Assembly (NCBI RefSeq): GCF_032229225.1
Contig: NZ_CP135076.1
Span: 1,779,001-1,843,000, forward strand
Direction of reading: 5' to 3'
DNA length: 64,000 nucleotides
Source of the DNA: Stakelama saccharophila
GTDB taxonomy: Bacteria; Pseudomonadota; Alphaproteobacteria; Sphingomonadales; Sphingomonadaceae
Part shown: piece by piece, positions 28,620-39,148 of the stretch
Layout: every line of letters starts with the position of its first letter
Position numbering within the stretch: position 1 is the first letter of the stretch
The notes under the pieces: model-generated
What the model saw: only the letters and a program-made list of their open reading frames with translations
Databases searched by the model: none
Told to the model about the DNA's origin: nothing
Translations under genes and position numbers: made by a program

Positions 28620-28734
28620 CTGCGGCAGGCCTGTGTCCCGATAGACGTGTGGACGACCCGATTAAGGCAAAGGGGGGTGGCGCTCAACCGCGTTCGCAGC
28701 ATCGAACCATCGTAACCGCCGGGGTTATGCGAAA

Positions 28735-28746
28735 AATCATATGATT
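28735..28746. promoter_or_regulatory. 12 bp perfect palindrome between chvI and pckA
   Basis: AATCATATGATT is a perfect inverted repeat 9 bp upstream of the putative pckA -35 and 116 bp upstream of chvI. Its position and AT-rich sequence suggest a dimeric regulator site acting on one or both genes. The binding protein is unknown. Confidence 0.35.
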
Positions 28747-28754
28747 CAGGTGGT

Positions 28755-28783
28755 TTGACGACAAGCCGGCGCGGTTCTATGCG
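28755..28783 (+). promoter_or_regulatory. putative pckA promoter
   Basis: TTGACG (28755-28760), 17 bp spacer, TATGCG (28778-28783). This predicts a leader of roughly 55 nt that contains an 8 bp hairpin (28811-28830) just before the GGGGAG Shine-Dalgarno of pckA. Confidence 0.45.
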
Positions 28784-28810
28784 AGGGTCATAACCATTAC
28801 AAACGAATGC

Positions 28811-28830
28811 GGCGCCCGCTCTCGGGCGTC
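28811..28830 (+). promoter_or_regulatory. hairpin in the pckA 5' untranslated region
   Basis: Arms GGCGCCCG and CGGGCGTC pair over 8 bp (one G-U) around a CTCT loop. The hairpin ends directly before ATGGGGAG, the Shine-Dalgarno of the TTG start. It might modulate ribosome access or mRNA stability. Confidence 0.35.
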
Positions 28831-28845
28831 ATGGGGAGACAGGAT

Positions 28846-30453
28846 TTGACCGAGCGCACCCTGCGTGTCGGCCTCGATGCGACGGCGATCGAGACGGCCG
28901 CTTCGATTCACCACAATCTTGGTTCGACTTCGCTGATCGAACAGGCCGTCAGGCGCGGCGAAGGCCGTCTGGCCAAGGACGGGCCGCTGGTCGTAGAGAC
29001 GGGCAGGCACACCGGGCGCTCTGCGCAGGACAAATTCCTCGTGCGCGACAGCGAGACGGAAGATTCGGTCTGGTGGGGCCCCGTCAATAAACCGATGGCG
29101 CCGGAGGCGTTCGCCAACCTGAAGGCGGATTTCCTGGAAGCGTTGCGGGAAAAGGACACCCTGTTCGTCCAGGACCTGTTCGGCGGATCGCAGCCGGCGC
29201 ACCGCGTCAACGTGCGCGTCATCAACGAGCTTGCCTGGCACAACCTGTTCATCCGTACCATGCTGGTGCGCCCGGAGCCGGAGGAGCTGGCCGGATTCAG
29301 CCCGGATTATACCATCATCGACCTGCCGAGCTTCAGGGCCGATCCGAAGCGCCACGGCTGCCGCTCGGAAACCGTCATCGCCGTGAACATCGCCGAGAAG
29401 CTGATCTTGATCGGCGGCACTGCCTATGCCGGGGAAATGAAGAAGTCGGTCTTCGGACTGCTCAATTACCTCCTGCCGCAAAAGCGCATCATGCCGATGC
29501 ACTGTTCGGCCAATATCGGCCCGGACGGCGATACCGCGGTGTTCTTCGGCCTTTCCGGAACCGGCAAGACGACCTTGTCCGCCGATCCCGATCGCACCCT
29601 GATCGGCGACGACGAGCACGGCTGGTCCGACAGCGCGGTCTTCAACTTCGAAGGCGGTTGTTATGCGAAGATGATACGGCTGTCCGAGGATGCCGAGCCG
29701 GAGATCTTCGCGACCACGAGACGCTTCGGCACCGTTCTCGAAAATGTCGTGATGGACGATGCCACGCGCGAACTCGATCTGGACGACAACCGCCTGGCCG
29801 AAAATACCCGCGGCGCCTATCCGATCGACTTCATTCCCAATGCTTCGGCCGAAAACATGGGGCCGGTGCCCAGCAACATCATCATGCTGACGGCCGACGC
29901 GTTTGGGGTGCTGCCCCCGATCGCGAAGCTCACTCCCGAACAGGCGATGTATCATTTCCTGTCGGGTTACACGGCCAAGGTGGCGGGAACCGAAATCGGC
30001 GTGACGGAACCGGAGGCGACCTTTTCGACCTGTTTCGGTGCGCCGTTCATGCCGCGCCATCCGTCGGTTTACGGCAACTTGCTGAAGGAACGGATCGCCA
30101 GGGGCGGGGTGGACTGCTGGCTGGTGAATACCGGCTGGACGGGCGGCAAATACGGTGTCGGACAGCGCATGCCGATCAAGGCGACGCGAGCGCTGCTGAA
30201 CGCGGCGCTGAACGGCAGCCTGAAGAACGCCGCGTTCCGCACCGATCCCAATTTCGGGTTCGAAGTGCCGGTCAGCGTCGAAGGCGTCGACGACGCCATT
30301 CTCGACCCGCGGAGCACATGGGCCGATCCGGCCGCCTATGACGCCATGGCGGCGAAGCTGATCGAGCTGTTCGCGTCCAATTTCGCGCAGTTCGCGGACC
30401 ATGTGGACGACGGCGTCCGGGATGCGGGGCCGAAGGTCAGCGAAGCCGCCTGA
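28846..30453 (+). CDS. pckA: phosphoenolpyruvate carboxykinase (ATP)
   Basis: ATP-dependent PEPCK of 535 residues, converting oxaloacetate to PEP in gluconeogenesis. Motifs: GRSAQDKF and the substrate-binding Arg region near the N-terminus, [14 protein letters not shown], the kinase P-loop [14 protein letters not shown] near 236-250, and metal-binding LIGDDEHGW. The C-terminal [14 protein letters not shown] is also typical. I chose the TTG start ([10 protein letters not shown]), which matches family N-termini and has GGGGAG about 9 bp upstream. In-frame ATGs at 28807 and 28831 would put the leader hairpin or Shine-Dalgarno inside the gene. Confidence 0.95.
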   Translation: MTERTLRVGLDATAIETAASIHHNLGSTSLIEQAVRRGEGRLAKDGPLVVETGRHTGRSAQDKFLVRDSETEDSVWWGPVNKPMAPEAFANLKADFLEALREKDTLFVQDLFGGSQPAHRVNVRVINELAWHNLFIRTMLVRPEPEELAGFSPDYTIIDLPSFRADPKRHGCRSETVIAVNIAEKLILIGGTAYAGEMKKSVFGLLNYLLPQKRIMPMHCSANIGPDGDTAVFFGLSGTGKTTLSADPDRTLIGDDEHGWSDSAVFNFEGGCYAKMIRLSEDAEPEIFATTRRFGTVLENVVMDDATRELDLDDNRLAENTRGAYPIDFIPNASAENMGPVPSNIIMLTADAFGVLPPIAKLTPEQAMYHFLSGYTAKVAGTEIGVTEPEATFSTCFGAPFMPRHPSVYGNLLKERIARGGVDCWLVNTGWTGGKYGVGQRMPIKATRALLNAALNGSLKNAAFRTDPNFGFEVPVSVEGVDDAILDPRSTWADPAAYDAMAAKLIELFASNFAQFADHVDDGVRDAGPKVSEAA

Positions 30454-30502
30454 GCGGTTGGCTTCTGCCTCGTCGTCCCAAAGCCCGTTGACCCAAAGAA
30501 TG

Positions 30503-30536
30503 CCGCCTGCGTCCGGGGTGCAGAGCGGTGTTTTTT
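30503..30536 (+). terminator. intrinsic terminator of pckA
   Basis: The arm CCGCCTGC (30503-30510) pairs with GCAGAGCGG (30520-30528) with one bulged A, and a run of six T follows at 30531-30536. This is the clearest Rho-independent terminator in the window. It separates pckA from the mechanosensitive channel gene. Confidence 0.75.
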
Positions 30537-30579
30537 GATCGGATGGGGAACCCTTGCCGATGACAGCGTTGATGCGGCT

Positions 30580-31698
30580 ATGACGGATATCAGGATCGGC
30601 GACTGGAACGTGCCGACGATCGTTGTGGACATCGTCTACGTCGCGCTTGCCATCGGTATCGCGCTCATCCTTCACCTGATCACGATGCAGATTCTCAAAC
30701 GCGTCGTCCGCGGCACGAGTATCTCGCATGATGAAATATTCCTGCGCCGTGCCCGGCGTCCGTTGCGGTGGATCCTGGTCGGCCTTGCATTGGCGCTCGT
30801 CCGCGAAGCGCTTCACCTGTCGGACCGGCTGGCTGAACTCTGGGTCCGCATCGCGGCCATGGCCGTCCCGCTGCTGGTCGGCTGGCTGGCGATCGCCATG
30901 GTCCGCGCGGTCCACCGTGTGATCGAGCTTCAGGCCGATATCAGCGTCGCCGACAATCTGCGCGCCAGGCAGCGCCGGACACGCGCCGCGATCCTAACCC
31001 GCATCGCAATCATGGTGATCGGTTTCATCACCATCTGCCTAATGCTCTTGAGCATCCCGAGCGTGCGCAGCGTCGGTGTGACGCTGATGGCGTCGGCCGG
31101 GTTAGCCGCTCTGGCGGTGGGGGCCGCGGCACAACCAGCGCTGAAGAACCTCATCGCCGGCATCCAGATGGCCTTTACCGAGCCGATCCGGCTGGACGAC
31201 GTCGTCATCGTCGACGGCGAGTGGGGCCGCGTCGAAGAGATCCGGCTGACCTATGTCATCGTCGCCATCTGGGACGAACGACGCCTGGTCGTGCCCGTCA
31301 GCCGTTTTCTGGAAGATACGTTCCAGAACTGGACGCGCCAGTCGAGCAAACTGCTCGGGACGGTGTTTCTTTATCTCGATCCGACCGCCGACGTCGATCG
31401 CATCCGGGCCAAGAGCGACGAAGTGATTCAGACCAATCCACGCTGGGATGGTCGCGCCAAGGGCGTGCAGGTCACCGACGCGCGCAGCGACGCCATCGAA
31501 GTGCGCATCCTTGCCACCGCAGCGGATGCAGGCACCGCATTCGACCTGCGCTGCGACATCCGTGAGGCGATGCTGGCCTTTATCCGTGACGAGATGCCGG
31601 AGGCCTTGCCGCGCAGCCGCACCGAGCTGGGCGGGCGCGAATGGCGCAGCGGAGGCCTGGAGCTGGACGCGATCGGTGCGCGCGCGGGCGAAGCATAG
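30580..31698 (+). CDS. MscS-family mechanosensitive ion channel
   Basis: Small-conductance mechanosensitive channel of 372 residues in the inner membrane, a safety valve at osmotic downshock. Several TM helices are visible, near 12-35, 62-80, 90-110 and 140-162. The pore-lining TM3 is ASAGLAALAVGAAAQPALKN near 168-190. The soluble beta domain follows (DDVVIVDGEWGRVEEIRLTY, VPVSRFLEDTFQNW). The start at MTDIRIGDW gives a short N-terminus. A TTG at 30535 would add 15 residues from inside the terminator region. Confidence 0.9.
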   Translation: MTDIRIGDWNVPTIVVDIVYVALAIGIALILHLITMQILKRVVRGTSISHDEIFLRRARRPLRWILVGLALALVREALHLSDRLAELWVRIAAMAVPLLVGWLAIAMVRAVHRVIELQADISVADNLRARQRRTRAAILTRIAIMVIGFITICLMLLSIPSVRSVGVTLMASAGLAALAVGAAAQPALKNLIAGIQMAFTEPIRLDDVVIVDGEWGRVEEIRLTYVIVAIWDERRLVVPVSRFLEDTFQNWTRQSSKLLGTVFLYLDPTADVDRIRAKSDEVIQTNPRWDGRAKGVQVTDARSDAIEVRILATAADAGTAFDLRCDIREAMLAFIRDEMPEALPRSRTELGGREWRSGGLELDAIGARAGEA

Positions 31699-31713
31699 CC
31701 CTCCCGTTTCGGC

Positions 31714-33531
31714 CTATGCCTTCTGCCTGGCGATGTGCCGGTCGACATTCTGTTCGAGCACGTTCATCGGCACACCGCCGCCAGTGACCACGGTGTCGTT
31801 GAAGCCCTTGAAGTCGTACTTCGCGCCCAAGGCCCGCTTGGTCTTGTCGCGCAGGCGATTGATGGTCGTGTGGCCGACCTTGTAGCCGCACGCCTGGCCG
31901 GGCCAGGAACAATAGCGGTCGACTTCGCCCTGAACCTCTTCGACCGTGGAGCCGTTGGTCGTGGCGAACCACTGGATCGCGTGTTCGCGGCTCCAGCGCT
32001 TGGCGTGGAGGCCGGTGTCGACCACCAGACGGCAGGCGCGAAACGCCAGGCTTTGCAGATAACCGAGCCGCCCCAGCGGATTGTCGGCATAGGCGCCGAG
32101 TTCGTCCGCCAGTTGCTCGGCGTAGAGCGCCCAGCCCTCGGAATAGGCGTTGAAGGCGATCAGGGAGCGGACGAGCGGCAGCTTGAACGTATATTCGCCC
32201 TGCCAGACATGCCCCGGGATCGTCTCGTGATACGCCAGGTCCGGCAAGGCGTAGCGCGGCCAGATCTTCGTCGTGCGCAGGTTGATCCACAGACGCCCCG
32301 GCACCGTGCCGTCGATCGATCCCGCCCCGCCATAGGCGCCAGGCGCACCGGGTTCGACCTCGGGCGCCATGCGCTTCACCTCGGCATTGCCGGGCACCAG
32401 CGTATGGAACGCCTGCGGCATCCGCGCACGCATATCGTCGATCGACTTCTGCAGCAGTGCGATGATCTGCGCCCGGCCCTCGTCATTGTCGGGAAAGAGA
32501 TATTTCGGGTCCTTGCCCAGCGCCGCCATGCGTTCGCCGACCGTGCCCCGCGAATAGCCTTCCTGCTTCAGGATGACATCCATCTGTGATTGCAGGTCGT
32601 GAAGCTGATCGAGCCCCATCTGATGGATCTCGTCCGGCGACAGCGTTGTCGTCGTGCCGGCCTGCAAGGCCCAGCGGTAATAGTCCTCGCCCTGGGGCAG
32701 CTTCCACGCCCCGGCATCATGGGTGGCATGCGTTCGATGCTGTTTCAGGACGGCGATCTGGCGATCGAGCGCCGGCGCGACCATGTCGCGCGCGATCGTG
32801 GCGGCGTGTTTGCCATAGTCCCCGGCAATGTCTTTTGTCCGGTCGGCCAGCGACGTGACGATCGTCCAGTCCTCGACATCGCCGGACCGCGCGATCGCCA
32901 GTTGCTTCAGCGCCTTGTCGAGCAGGAAATCGGGGGCGATCACGCCCTGCGCGCCGTCCGCCTTCAACCGCTGCGTCTCGCCGTCCAGGGCGGCGGCATA
33001 ATCTTCCAGCCGGGCGAGATAGGCGTCGGCATCGGCTGCGTTCTTCACCGTGTGCTGACTGTCGAGCATCTGCGGCACGTCGAGAAACGCGCCGACATTC
33101 TGGATCACGACATAAGGCGAGTTGCGGTAACTGCCGACCGAGACGTCGCCATAGGGAAAGGCGAACCCGCGCAGCGCGAGATCGAAGGCGGTGCGCACGA
33201 CCTCGACATCGGTACGCACCGCATCGCTCAGCGCCGCTTCGTCCAGCGTGTCGAGATTGGCGAGGTGGGCGCGCAGGTGATCGGCGACGAGCCGCTGGCC
33301 CAGGGCCGAGCGATCCGTCAGCCGCGCCTTGAGCGGCGCCCGGCCGTCGGTATCGATGCCGAGGCTGGTGGCCTGCTCGGGAAAGTCCATCATCATCGCT
33401 TCCGCGATGTGCGAAAGCATCGTCTCCGCCGCGACATCGGAATTTTCGGCGGCCAGCGCCTTGAGCGGCAGCGACGACAGGGCCGTGCCCGCGCCCATTG
33501 CCTTCAGCAGCGAACGGCGATCGGTAAACAT
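31714..33531 (-). CDS. DUF885 family protein with Tat signal
   Basis: Protein of 605 residues of the DUF885 family, thought to be metallopeptidase-like. The N-terminus is a twin-arginine signal (TDRRSLLKAMGAG then a hydrophobic stretch, ALA/AEN), so it is exported folded. The possible zinc motif YHETIPGHVWQ is near residue 435, followed by EGWALYAEQLADELG near 467, both highly conserved in the family. No substrate can be assigned. The ATG has GGGAG 9 bp upstream. An in-frame extension to 33672 crosses the NfeD gene and is rejected. Confidence 0.88.
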   Translation of the reverse strand: MFTDRRSLLKAMGAGTALSSLPLKALAAENSDVAAETMLSHIAEAMMMDFPEQATSLGIDTDGRAPLKARLTDRSALGQRLVADHLRAHLANLDTLDEAALSDAVRTDVEVVRTAFDLALRGFAFPYGDVSVGSYRNSPYVVIQNVGAFLDVPQMLDSQHTVKNAADADAYLARLEDYAAALDGETQRLKADGAQGVIAPDFLLDKALKQLAIARSGDVEDWTIVTSLADRTKDIAGDYGKHAATIARDMVAPALDRQIAVLKQHRTHATHDAGAWKLPQGEDYYRWALQAGTTTTLSPDEIHQMGLDQLHDLQSQMDVILKQEGYSRGTVGERMAALGKDPKYLFPDNDEGRAQIIALLQKSIDDMRARMPQAFHTLVPGNAEVKRMAPEVEPGAPGAYGGAGSIDGTVPGRLWINLRTTKIWPRYALPDLAYHETIPGHVWQGEYTFKLPLVRSLIAFNAYSEGWALYAEQLADELGAYADNPLGRLGYLQSLAFRACRLVVDTGLHAKRWSREHAIQWFATTNGSTVEEVQGEVDRYCSWPGQACGYKVGHTTINRLRDKTKRALGAKYDFKGFNDTVVTGGGVPMNVLEQNVDRHIARQKA

Positions 33532-33557
33532 CAACAAATTCTCCCTGGAGCTTCCTG

Positions 33558-34019
33558 TCAGGCGTTGCCGTTCTGGCTGGACGATAGCGGCTCGACGGTC
33601 AACTCGCCGTCCCGCTGCCCGGTGATACGCATATGGCTTCCTGCCGGGGTATCCGGCCCGCGCGCGCTCCACTCCCCATCGCCCACGCGCACGCGACCGA
33701 CGCCGTTCTCGATCGCCTGCGTGACGATTACGGTTTCGCCGATCAGGCGGGCTATCCGGTCGTTGAGGCGGGGGTCGTCCGATGGCTCATCGGCATTGCC
33801 GTACCAGCGCTTTCCGATCAGGACGATCACGACCGACCATGCGGCGAATACGATCAACTGGCCGGCGACGTTCAGTTCCGGGAACAGCAGGGTCAGGATC
33901 CCGGTGACAGCAGCCGCCAGCGCGACGAAGACCAGGAAAACGCCCGGAATCAGCAACTCGGCGATGCCGAGCAGTGCGGCCGCGATCAGCCAGAGTGCGC
34001 CTCCGGAAAGCCAGTCCAC
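33558..34019 (-). CDS. NfeD-family membrane protein
   Basis: Protein of 153 residues, the short (1b) NfeD type. TM helices are at about 5-25, 27-47 and 52-70. A soluble OB-fold C-terminus begins near 90 (LIGETVIVTQAIENGVGRVRVGDGEWSA). NfeD proteins pair with SPFH proteins such as the one encoded directly upstream and help assemble membrane microdomains or modulate protease access. GTG start 3 bp after the SPFH stop, so the two are co-translated. Confidence 0.92.
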   Translation of the reverse strand: MDWLSGGALWLIAAALLGIAELLIPGVFLVFVALAAAVTGILTLLFPELNVAGQLIVFAAWSVVIVLIGKRWYGNADEPSDDPRLNDRIARLIGETVIVTQAIENGVGRVRVGDGEWSARGPDTPAGSHMRITGQRDGELTVEPLSSSQNGNA

Positions 34020-34022
34020 CGC

Positions 34023-35006
34023 TTATTCCGAAGACCGTTCGAACGGCCCGCGCCGCGTCGGAGGCTGCGGAGCGGGTGGGGAGGCCGGCTTATTGCCGTC
34101 CAGCGCGTCTCTCACCAGCTCGCCGATCCCGCCGATCGTGCCGACCAACTGCGTCGCCTCGACCGGAAACAGGATGGTCTTGGCATTGGGCGAAGTGGCG
34201 AATTTTCCGACCGCCTCGACATATTTCTGCGCGACGAAGTAATTGATCGCCTGGCTCGACCCTGCCTCGATCGCTTCGCTGACCGCCTTGGTTGCGGCAG
34301 CTTCGGCTTCGGCGGCCCGCTCACGAGCCTCGGCGTCGCGATAGGCGGCCTCGCGGCGCCCCTCCGCCTCCAGGATCTTGGCCTGTTTCTGCCCCTCGGC
34401 GCGCAGGATTTCGGATGCTCGGTCCCCTTCGGCATCGAGGATATTGGCGCGCTTCTCACGCTCCGCCTTCATCTGTCGGGCCATGGAATCGACGATGTCG
34501 CGCGGCGGGCGGATGTCCTTGATCTCGACGCGCGTGATCTTCACGCCCCAGGGGGTGGTGGCGTGGTCCACGACAGACAGCAGGCGCGCATTGATCTCGT
34601 CGCGCTTGGACAGTGTTTCGTCCAGATCCATCGATCCCATGACGGTACGCAGGTTGGTGGTCGCCAGATTCATCAGCGCAAGTTGCAGATCGGCGACCTC
34701 GTACGCGGCCTTGGCCGGATCGAGGACCTGGAAGAAAACGACGCCGTCGGTCGAAATCGTCGCATTGTCGCGGGTGATGATTTCCTGGCCGGGAATGTCG
34801 ACCACCTGCTCCATCATATTCACCTTCTGCCCGACCTGATAGAAAAAGGCCGGATAGAAGTTGAACCCCGGCTTCGCGACGGTGGTGAAGCGGCCGAAAT
34901 GCTCGATCGTATATTGATAGCCCTGATGAACGATCTTCACGCTGGCGAAGAGGTAAAACAGGACCAGTGCGGCCAGGAATATGACGACCGTAACCAAAGC
35001 GCTCAT
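34023..35006 (-). CDS. SPFH/Band 7 (stomatin-like, QmcA-type) membrane protein
   Basis: Protein of 327 residues. One N-terminal TM (ALVTVVIFLAALVLFYLFAS) precedes the SPFH domain at about 25-180, with IVHQGYQYTIEHFGRF and DVVIDIPGQE-like and RDNATISTDGVVFFQVLDP segments. A long Glu/Ala/Arg coiled coil follows at about 180-250. Such proteins form large oligomers in the inner membrane. The ATG was chosen with GGGAG 10 bp upstream, since extending to 35078 would cover the divergent gene's start. Operon with the NfeD partner. Confidence 0.92.
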   Translation of the reverse strand: MSALVTVVIFLAALVLFYLFASVKIVHQGYQYTIEHFGRFTTVAKPGFNFYPAFFYQVGQKVNMMEQVVDIPGQEIITRDNATISTDGVVFFQVLDPAKAAYEVADLQLALMNLATTNLRTVMGSMDLDETLSKRDEINARLLSVVDHATTPWGVKITRVEIKDIRPPRDIVDSMARQMKAEREKRANILDAEGDRASEILRAEGQKQAKILEAEGRREAAYRDAEARERAAEAEAAATKAVSEAIEAGSSQAINYFVAQKYVEAVGKFATSPNAKTILFPVEATQLVGTIGGIGELVRDALDGNKPASPPAPQPPTRRGPFERSSE

Positions 35007-35056
35007 GTCCCGACTCTCCCCGAGCAATCCGTGATAACTGGTGCTAGCACAGCCCC

Positions 35057-35884
35057 ATGACAAAGCCATCCTTTCCACTGGCGCCGCGCACGGCGCTGTT
35101 TCTTCCCGCTTCCAATCCGCGCGCGGTCGCCAAGGCGCGCACGCTCGCCGTCGACATGGTGATTCTCGATCTGGAGGATGCCGTGCCCGAGGAACAGAAG
35201 GCCGCCGCCCGCACTGCCGCCGTCGACGCCATCGGCGAGGGCTTTGGCGACCGCCTCCTCGCTGTCCGGATCAATGCCAGCGATACGCCCGAACACGGCG
35301 AAGATGTCGCCGCCGCCCGCGGCACGGGCGCGGATTTCGTCATCCTGCCGAAAGCGGAAGACGCGATGCAGGTGAACGAGCTGTGCGCGCGTGTCGGTAT
35401 TCCGGTCATAGCGATGATCGAGACGCCCGCCGGCGTTCTGGCGGGGGCGGAGATCGCCGCCCAGCCTCGCGTGGCCGGTCTCATCGCCGGTACGAACGAC
35501 CTTCGGGCCGGCCTGCGCATTCCGCCGGCGGCCGGCAGGGAAGGGCTCGCCCTCGCGCTTCAGACGATCGTGCTCGCGGCGCGGGCCGGCGGCTGCTGGG
35601 CGCTCGACGGCGTCTTCAATGCGCTGGGCGATGCCGACGGCCTGGCGGTGGAGTGCCGGGAAGGGCGGGCGATGGGGTTCGATGGCAAGACGCTCATCCA
35701 CCCGAACCAGCTCGAGGTCGCCACCCGTGCCTTCGGCCCCGACGCTTCGGAGGTCGAGGAAGCCGAGGCGCTGGTCGCCGCCGCCACGGGCGGAGCAGAA
35801 CGCTTCCGGGACCGGATGATCGAAGCGATGCATGTCGAGCAGGCGCGGGAATTGCTGGCCCGTGCACACCGCCCTCTAGCCTAG
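35057..35884 (+). CDS. HpcH/HpaI aldolase / CitE-like CoA-ester lyase
   Basis: TIM-barrel lyase of 275 residues of the CitE/Mcl family, which cleave or form CoA esters such as malyl-CoA or citramalyl-CoA. Visible: RTALFLPASNPRAVAKAR, MVILDLEDAVPEEQK, the acidic metal ligand in AMIETPAGVLA, IAGTNDLRA and FDGKTLIHPNQLEV. Without other pathway genes nearby, the substrate is open. No Shine-Dalgarno precedes the ATG. TGCTAGCAC, an extended -10, ends 6 bp upstream, so the mRNA may be leaderless. Confidence 0.88.
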   Translation: MTKPSFPLAPRTALFLPASNPRAVAKARTLAVDMVILDLEDAVPEEQKAAARTAAVDAIGEGFGDRLLAVRINASDTPEHGEDVAAARGTGADFVILPKAEDAMQVNELCARVGIPVIAMIETPAGVLAGAEIAAQPRVAGLIAGTNDLRAGLRIPPAAGREGLALALQTIVLAARAGGCWALDGVFNALGDADGLAVECREGRAMGFDGKTLIHPNQLEVATRAFGPDASEVEEAEALVAAATGGAERFRDRMIEAMHVEQARELLARAHRPLA

Positions 35885-37408
<1,524 letters not shown>

Positions 37409-37412
37409 CGCC

Positions 37413-38600
37413 GTGACACCGTCCGCGAGAACTCAGGCCGCAATCGAGGTCCTGGACCGTATCATCGAGGCAGCGCGCGACCAGGGCGCAGCCGCCGACA
37501 CGATTCTGCAACGATATTTCGGCGAGCGACGCTATGCCGGGTCGAAAGATCGCAAGGCGATCCGTGCCGTGGTCTACGACGCCATCCGGTTGCTGGGCGA
37601 TCGCCCGGAAAGCGGCCGCACCGCGATGCTGGCGCTGGCCCGGCGCCGGCCCGACCTGATCGAACATTTCGGCGCGGGACGGTACGGACCGTCATCCATC
37701 GCGGGCGAGGAAGTACCCGCGACGGAGGGATATGCTCCCGAATGGCTCGTGGACGAACTCGATCGTTCCGGCATCGACGCATTCGAACGCAATGCTCTTC
37801 TGGCCCGCGCGCCGCTCGATCTCCGGGTAAATCCGCTGCGAGCCAAGATCGAGGATGTGGCCGAGGCCTTGCCGGATACATCGCCGATCGACGCGGTGCC
37901 GATGGGCCTGCGCGTGCATGAGGAGCTTACGGTCGATCGCTTGCCGCTCTACCGCAACGGGGCATTCGAGATCCAGGACGCGGGCAGCCAGATCGTCTCG
38001 CTGGCGCCGGGCGCGGCGCCGGGCATGACCGTGGTCGACCTCTGCGCCGGCGCAGGGGGAAAGACACTGGCGATGGCGGCGCTGATGGCGGATCGCGGGC
38101 GCATCCTCGCGTGCGACACGGTGAAGCGGCGGTTGGAGCGGCTGGCGCCACGCGCCGAACGCGCCGGGGTGTCGATCGTCGAAACGCGCCTTCTCGATAG
38201 CGACGGCGAACGCGAACAGTTGGCGGATCTGGAGGGCCAGGCCGATATTGTATTGGTCGACGCCCCTTGTTCGGGCACGGGCACGTGGCGTCGCAACCCG
38301 GAATCCCGCTGGCGCCTGACACCGAAGCGGCTGGACCGCCTGGTGGCCCAGCAGGCCGAATTGCTGGACATCGGCAGCCAACTGGTCCGCCCCGGCGGAG
38401 CGTTGGTCCATATCGTCTGTTCGGTGCTCGACCGCGAAGGCGTGGATCAGGTCTCGCAGTTTCTGGACCGTCATCCGGGCTGGCGCGCCGAGCCCTTGTC
38501 CCTGCCTGCGGGCGACGCGCACGGCGGCGGCGTGCGGCTGACCCCCGCGCGCCACTCGACAGACGGCTTTTTTGTCGCGAAGCTGTCGCGGCCATGCTAG
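37413..38600 (+). CDS. RsmB/NOP-family 16S rRNA (cytosine-C5)-methyltransferase
   Basis: rRNA m5C methyltransferase of 395 residues. The N-terminal NusB-like helical region is reduced (about 1-140). The Rossmann core has VVDLCAGAGGKTLAM near 205, the catalytic Cys in DAPCSGTGTWRRNP near 284, and the second Cys in HIVCSVLDREG near 332. RsmB modifies C967, but the short N-terminus means the exact site is not certain. GTG start, 4 bp after the guaB stop, so probably co-transcribed. Confidence 0.9.
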   Translation: MTPSARTQAAIEVLDRIIEAARDQGAAADTILQRYFGERRYAGSKDRKAIRAVVYDAIRLLGDRPESGRTAMLALARRRPDLIEHFGAGRYGPSSIAGEEVPATEGYAPEWLVDELDRSGIDAFERNALLARAPLDLRVNPLRAKIEDVAEALPDTSPIDAVPMGLRVHEELTVDRLPLYRNGAFEIQDAGSQIVSLAPGAAPGMTVVDLCAGAGGKTLAMAALMADRGRILACDTVKRRLERLAPRAERAGVSIVETRLLDSDGEREQLADLEGQADIVLVDAPCSGTGTWRRNPESRWRLTPKRLDRLVAQQAELLDIGSQLVRPGGALVHIVCSVLDREGVDQVSQFLDRHPGWRAEPLSLPAGDAHGGGVRLTPARHSTDGFFVAKLSRPC

Positions 38601-38629
38601 CTGAAACCGGGAAAGTATCGGAGACGTTT

Positions 38630-39142
38630 ATGCGTATTACCGCCGTGTCGGCTGCCGTCGCCCTGACGCTCGTTTGCGTTTCGACCTCGCTGTACGGACA
38701 GCGTCCTGACGACCAGATCGACCCGCGCTCCATCGCCCTGGTGAAGAAGGGCGATGCCGCCCGCGCCGCAGGCGAGCTGCAGCGTGCGACGGACCTCTAT
38801 GAAACGGCGCTGGCCGTCGATCCGCGCAACCGCGAGGCATTCGTCGACATGGCCGTGGTCGCCAAGCGGCAGGGGCTGACCGGCAAGGCCATCCGGCTCT
38901 ATCGCGAGGCGCTGAAGCTCGACCCCACCGATCTCGCCGCGCTGCGCGGGCAGGGAGAGGCGATGGTGGCAAAGGGCGCGGTGACCAGCGCCGAGGAAAA
39001 TCTGAAGAAGATGCGCAAGATTTGCGGCGCGACCTGCAGCCAGGCGGATCAGCTCGCCGCCGTTATCCGCCGCGGCCCGCCCGAACAGGCGACCGCCACC
39101 GCACAGCAGGATGTCGAACCGAAACCGGCGGGCGACGACTGA
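38630..39142 (+). CDS. small exported TPR protein
   Basis: Protein of 170 residues with a signal peptide (MRITAVSAAVALTLVCVSTSLYG, cleavage before QRP). About two TPR units follow: DAARAAGELQRATDLYETAL and AFVDMAVVAKRQGLTGKAIRLYREALKLDP. Two cysteines (KICGATC) near residue 132 may form a disulfide in the periplasm. No catalytic motif. GGAG lies 6 bp before the ATG. It follows the RsmB-like gene by 29 bp and converges on rsmA. Confidence 0.82.
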   Translation: MRITAVSAAVALTLVCVSTSLYGQRPDDQIDPRSIALVKKGDAARAAGELQRATDLYETALAVDPRNREAFVDMAVVAKRQGLTGKAIRLYREALKLDPTDLAALRGQGEAMVAKGAVTSAEENLKKMRKICGATCSQADQLAAVIRRGPPEQATATAQQDVEPKPAGDD

Positions 39143-39148
39143 TCCGTC

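Noticed and set aside
28777..30915. Open minus-strand frame of 712 codons opposite pckA
   Set aside because: It runs through the pckA terminator and promoter and has no recognisable motif; a codon-bias shadow of pckA.
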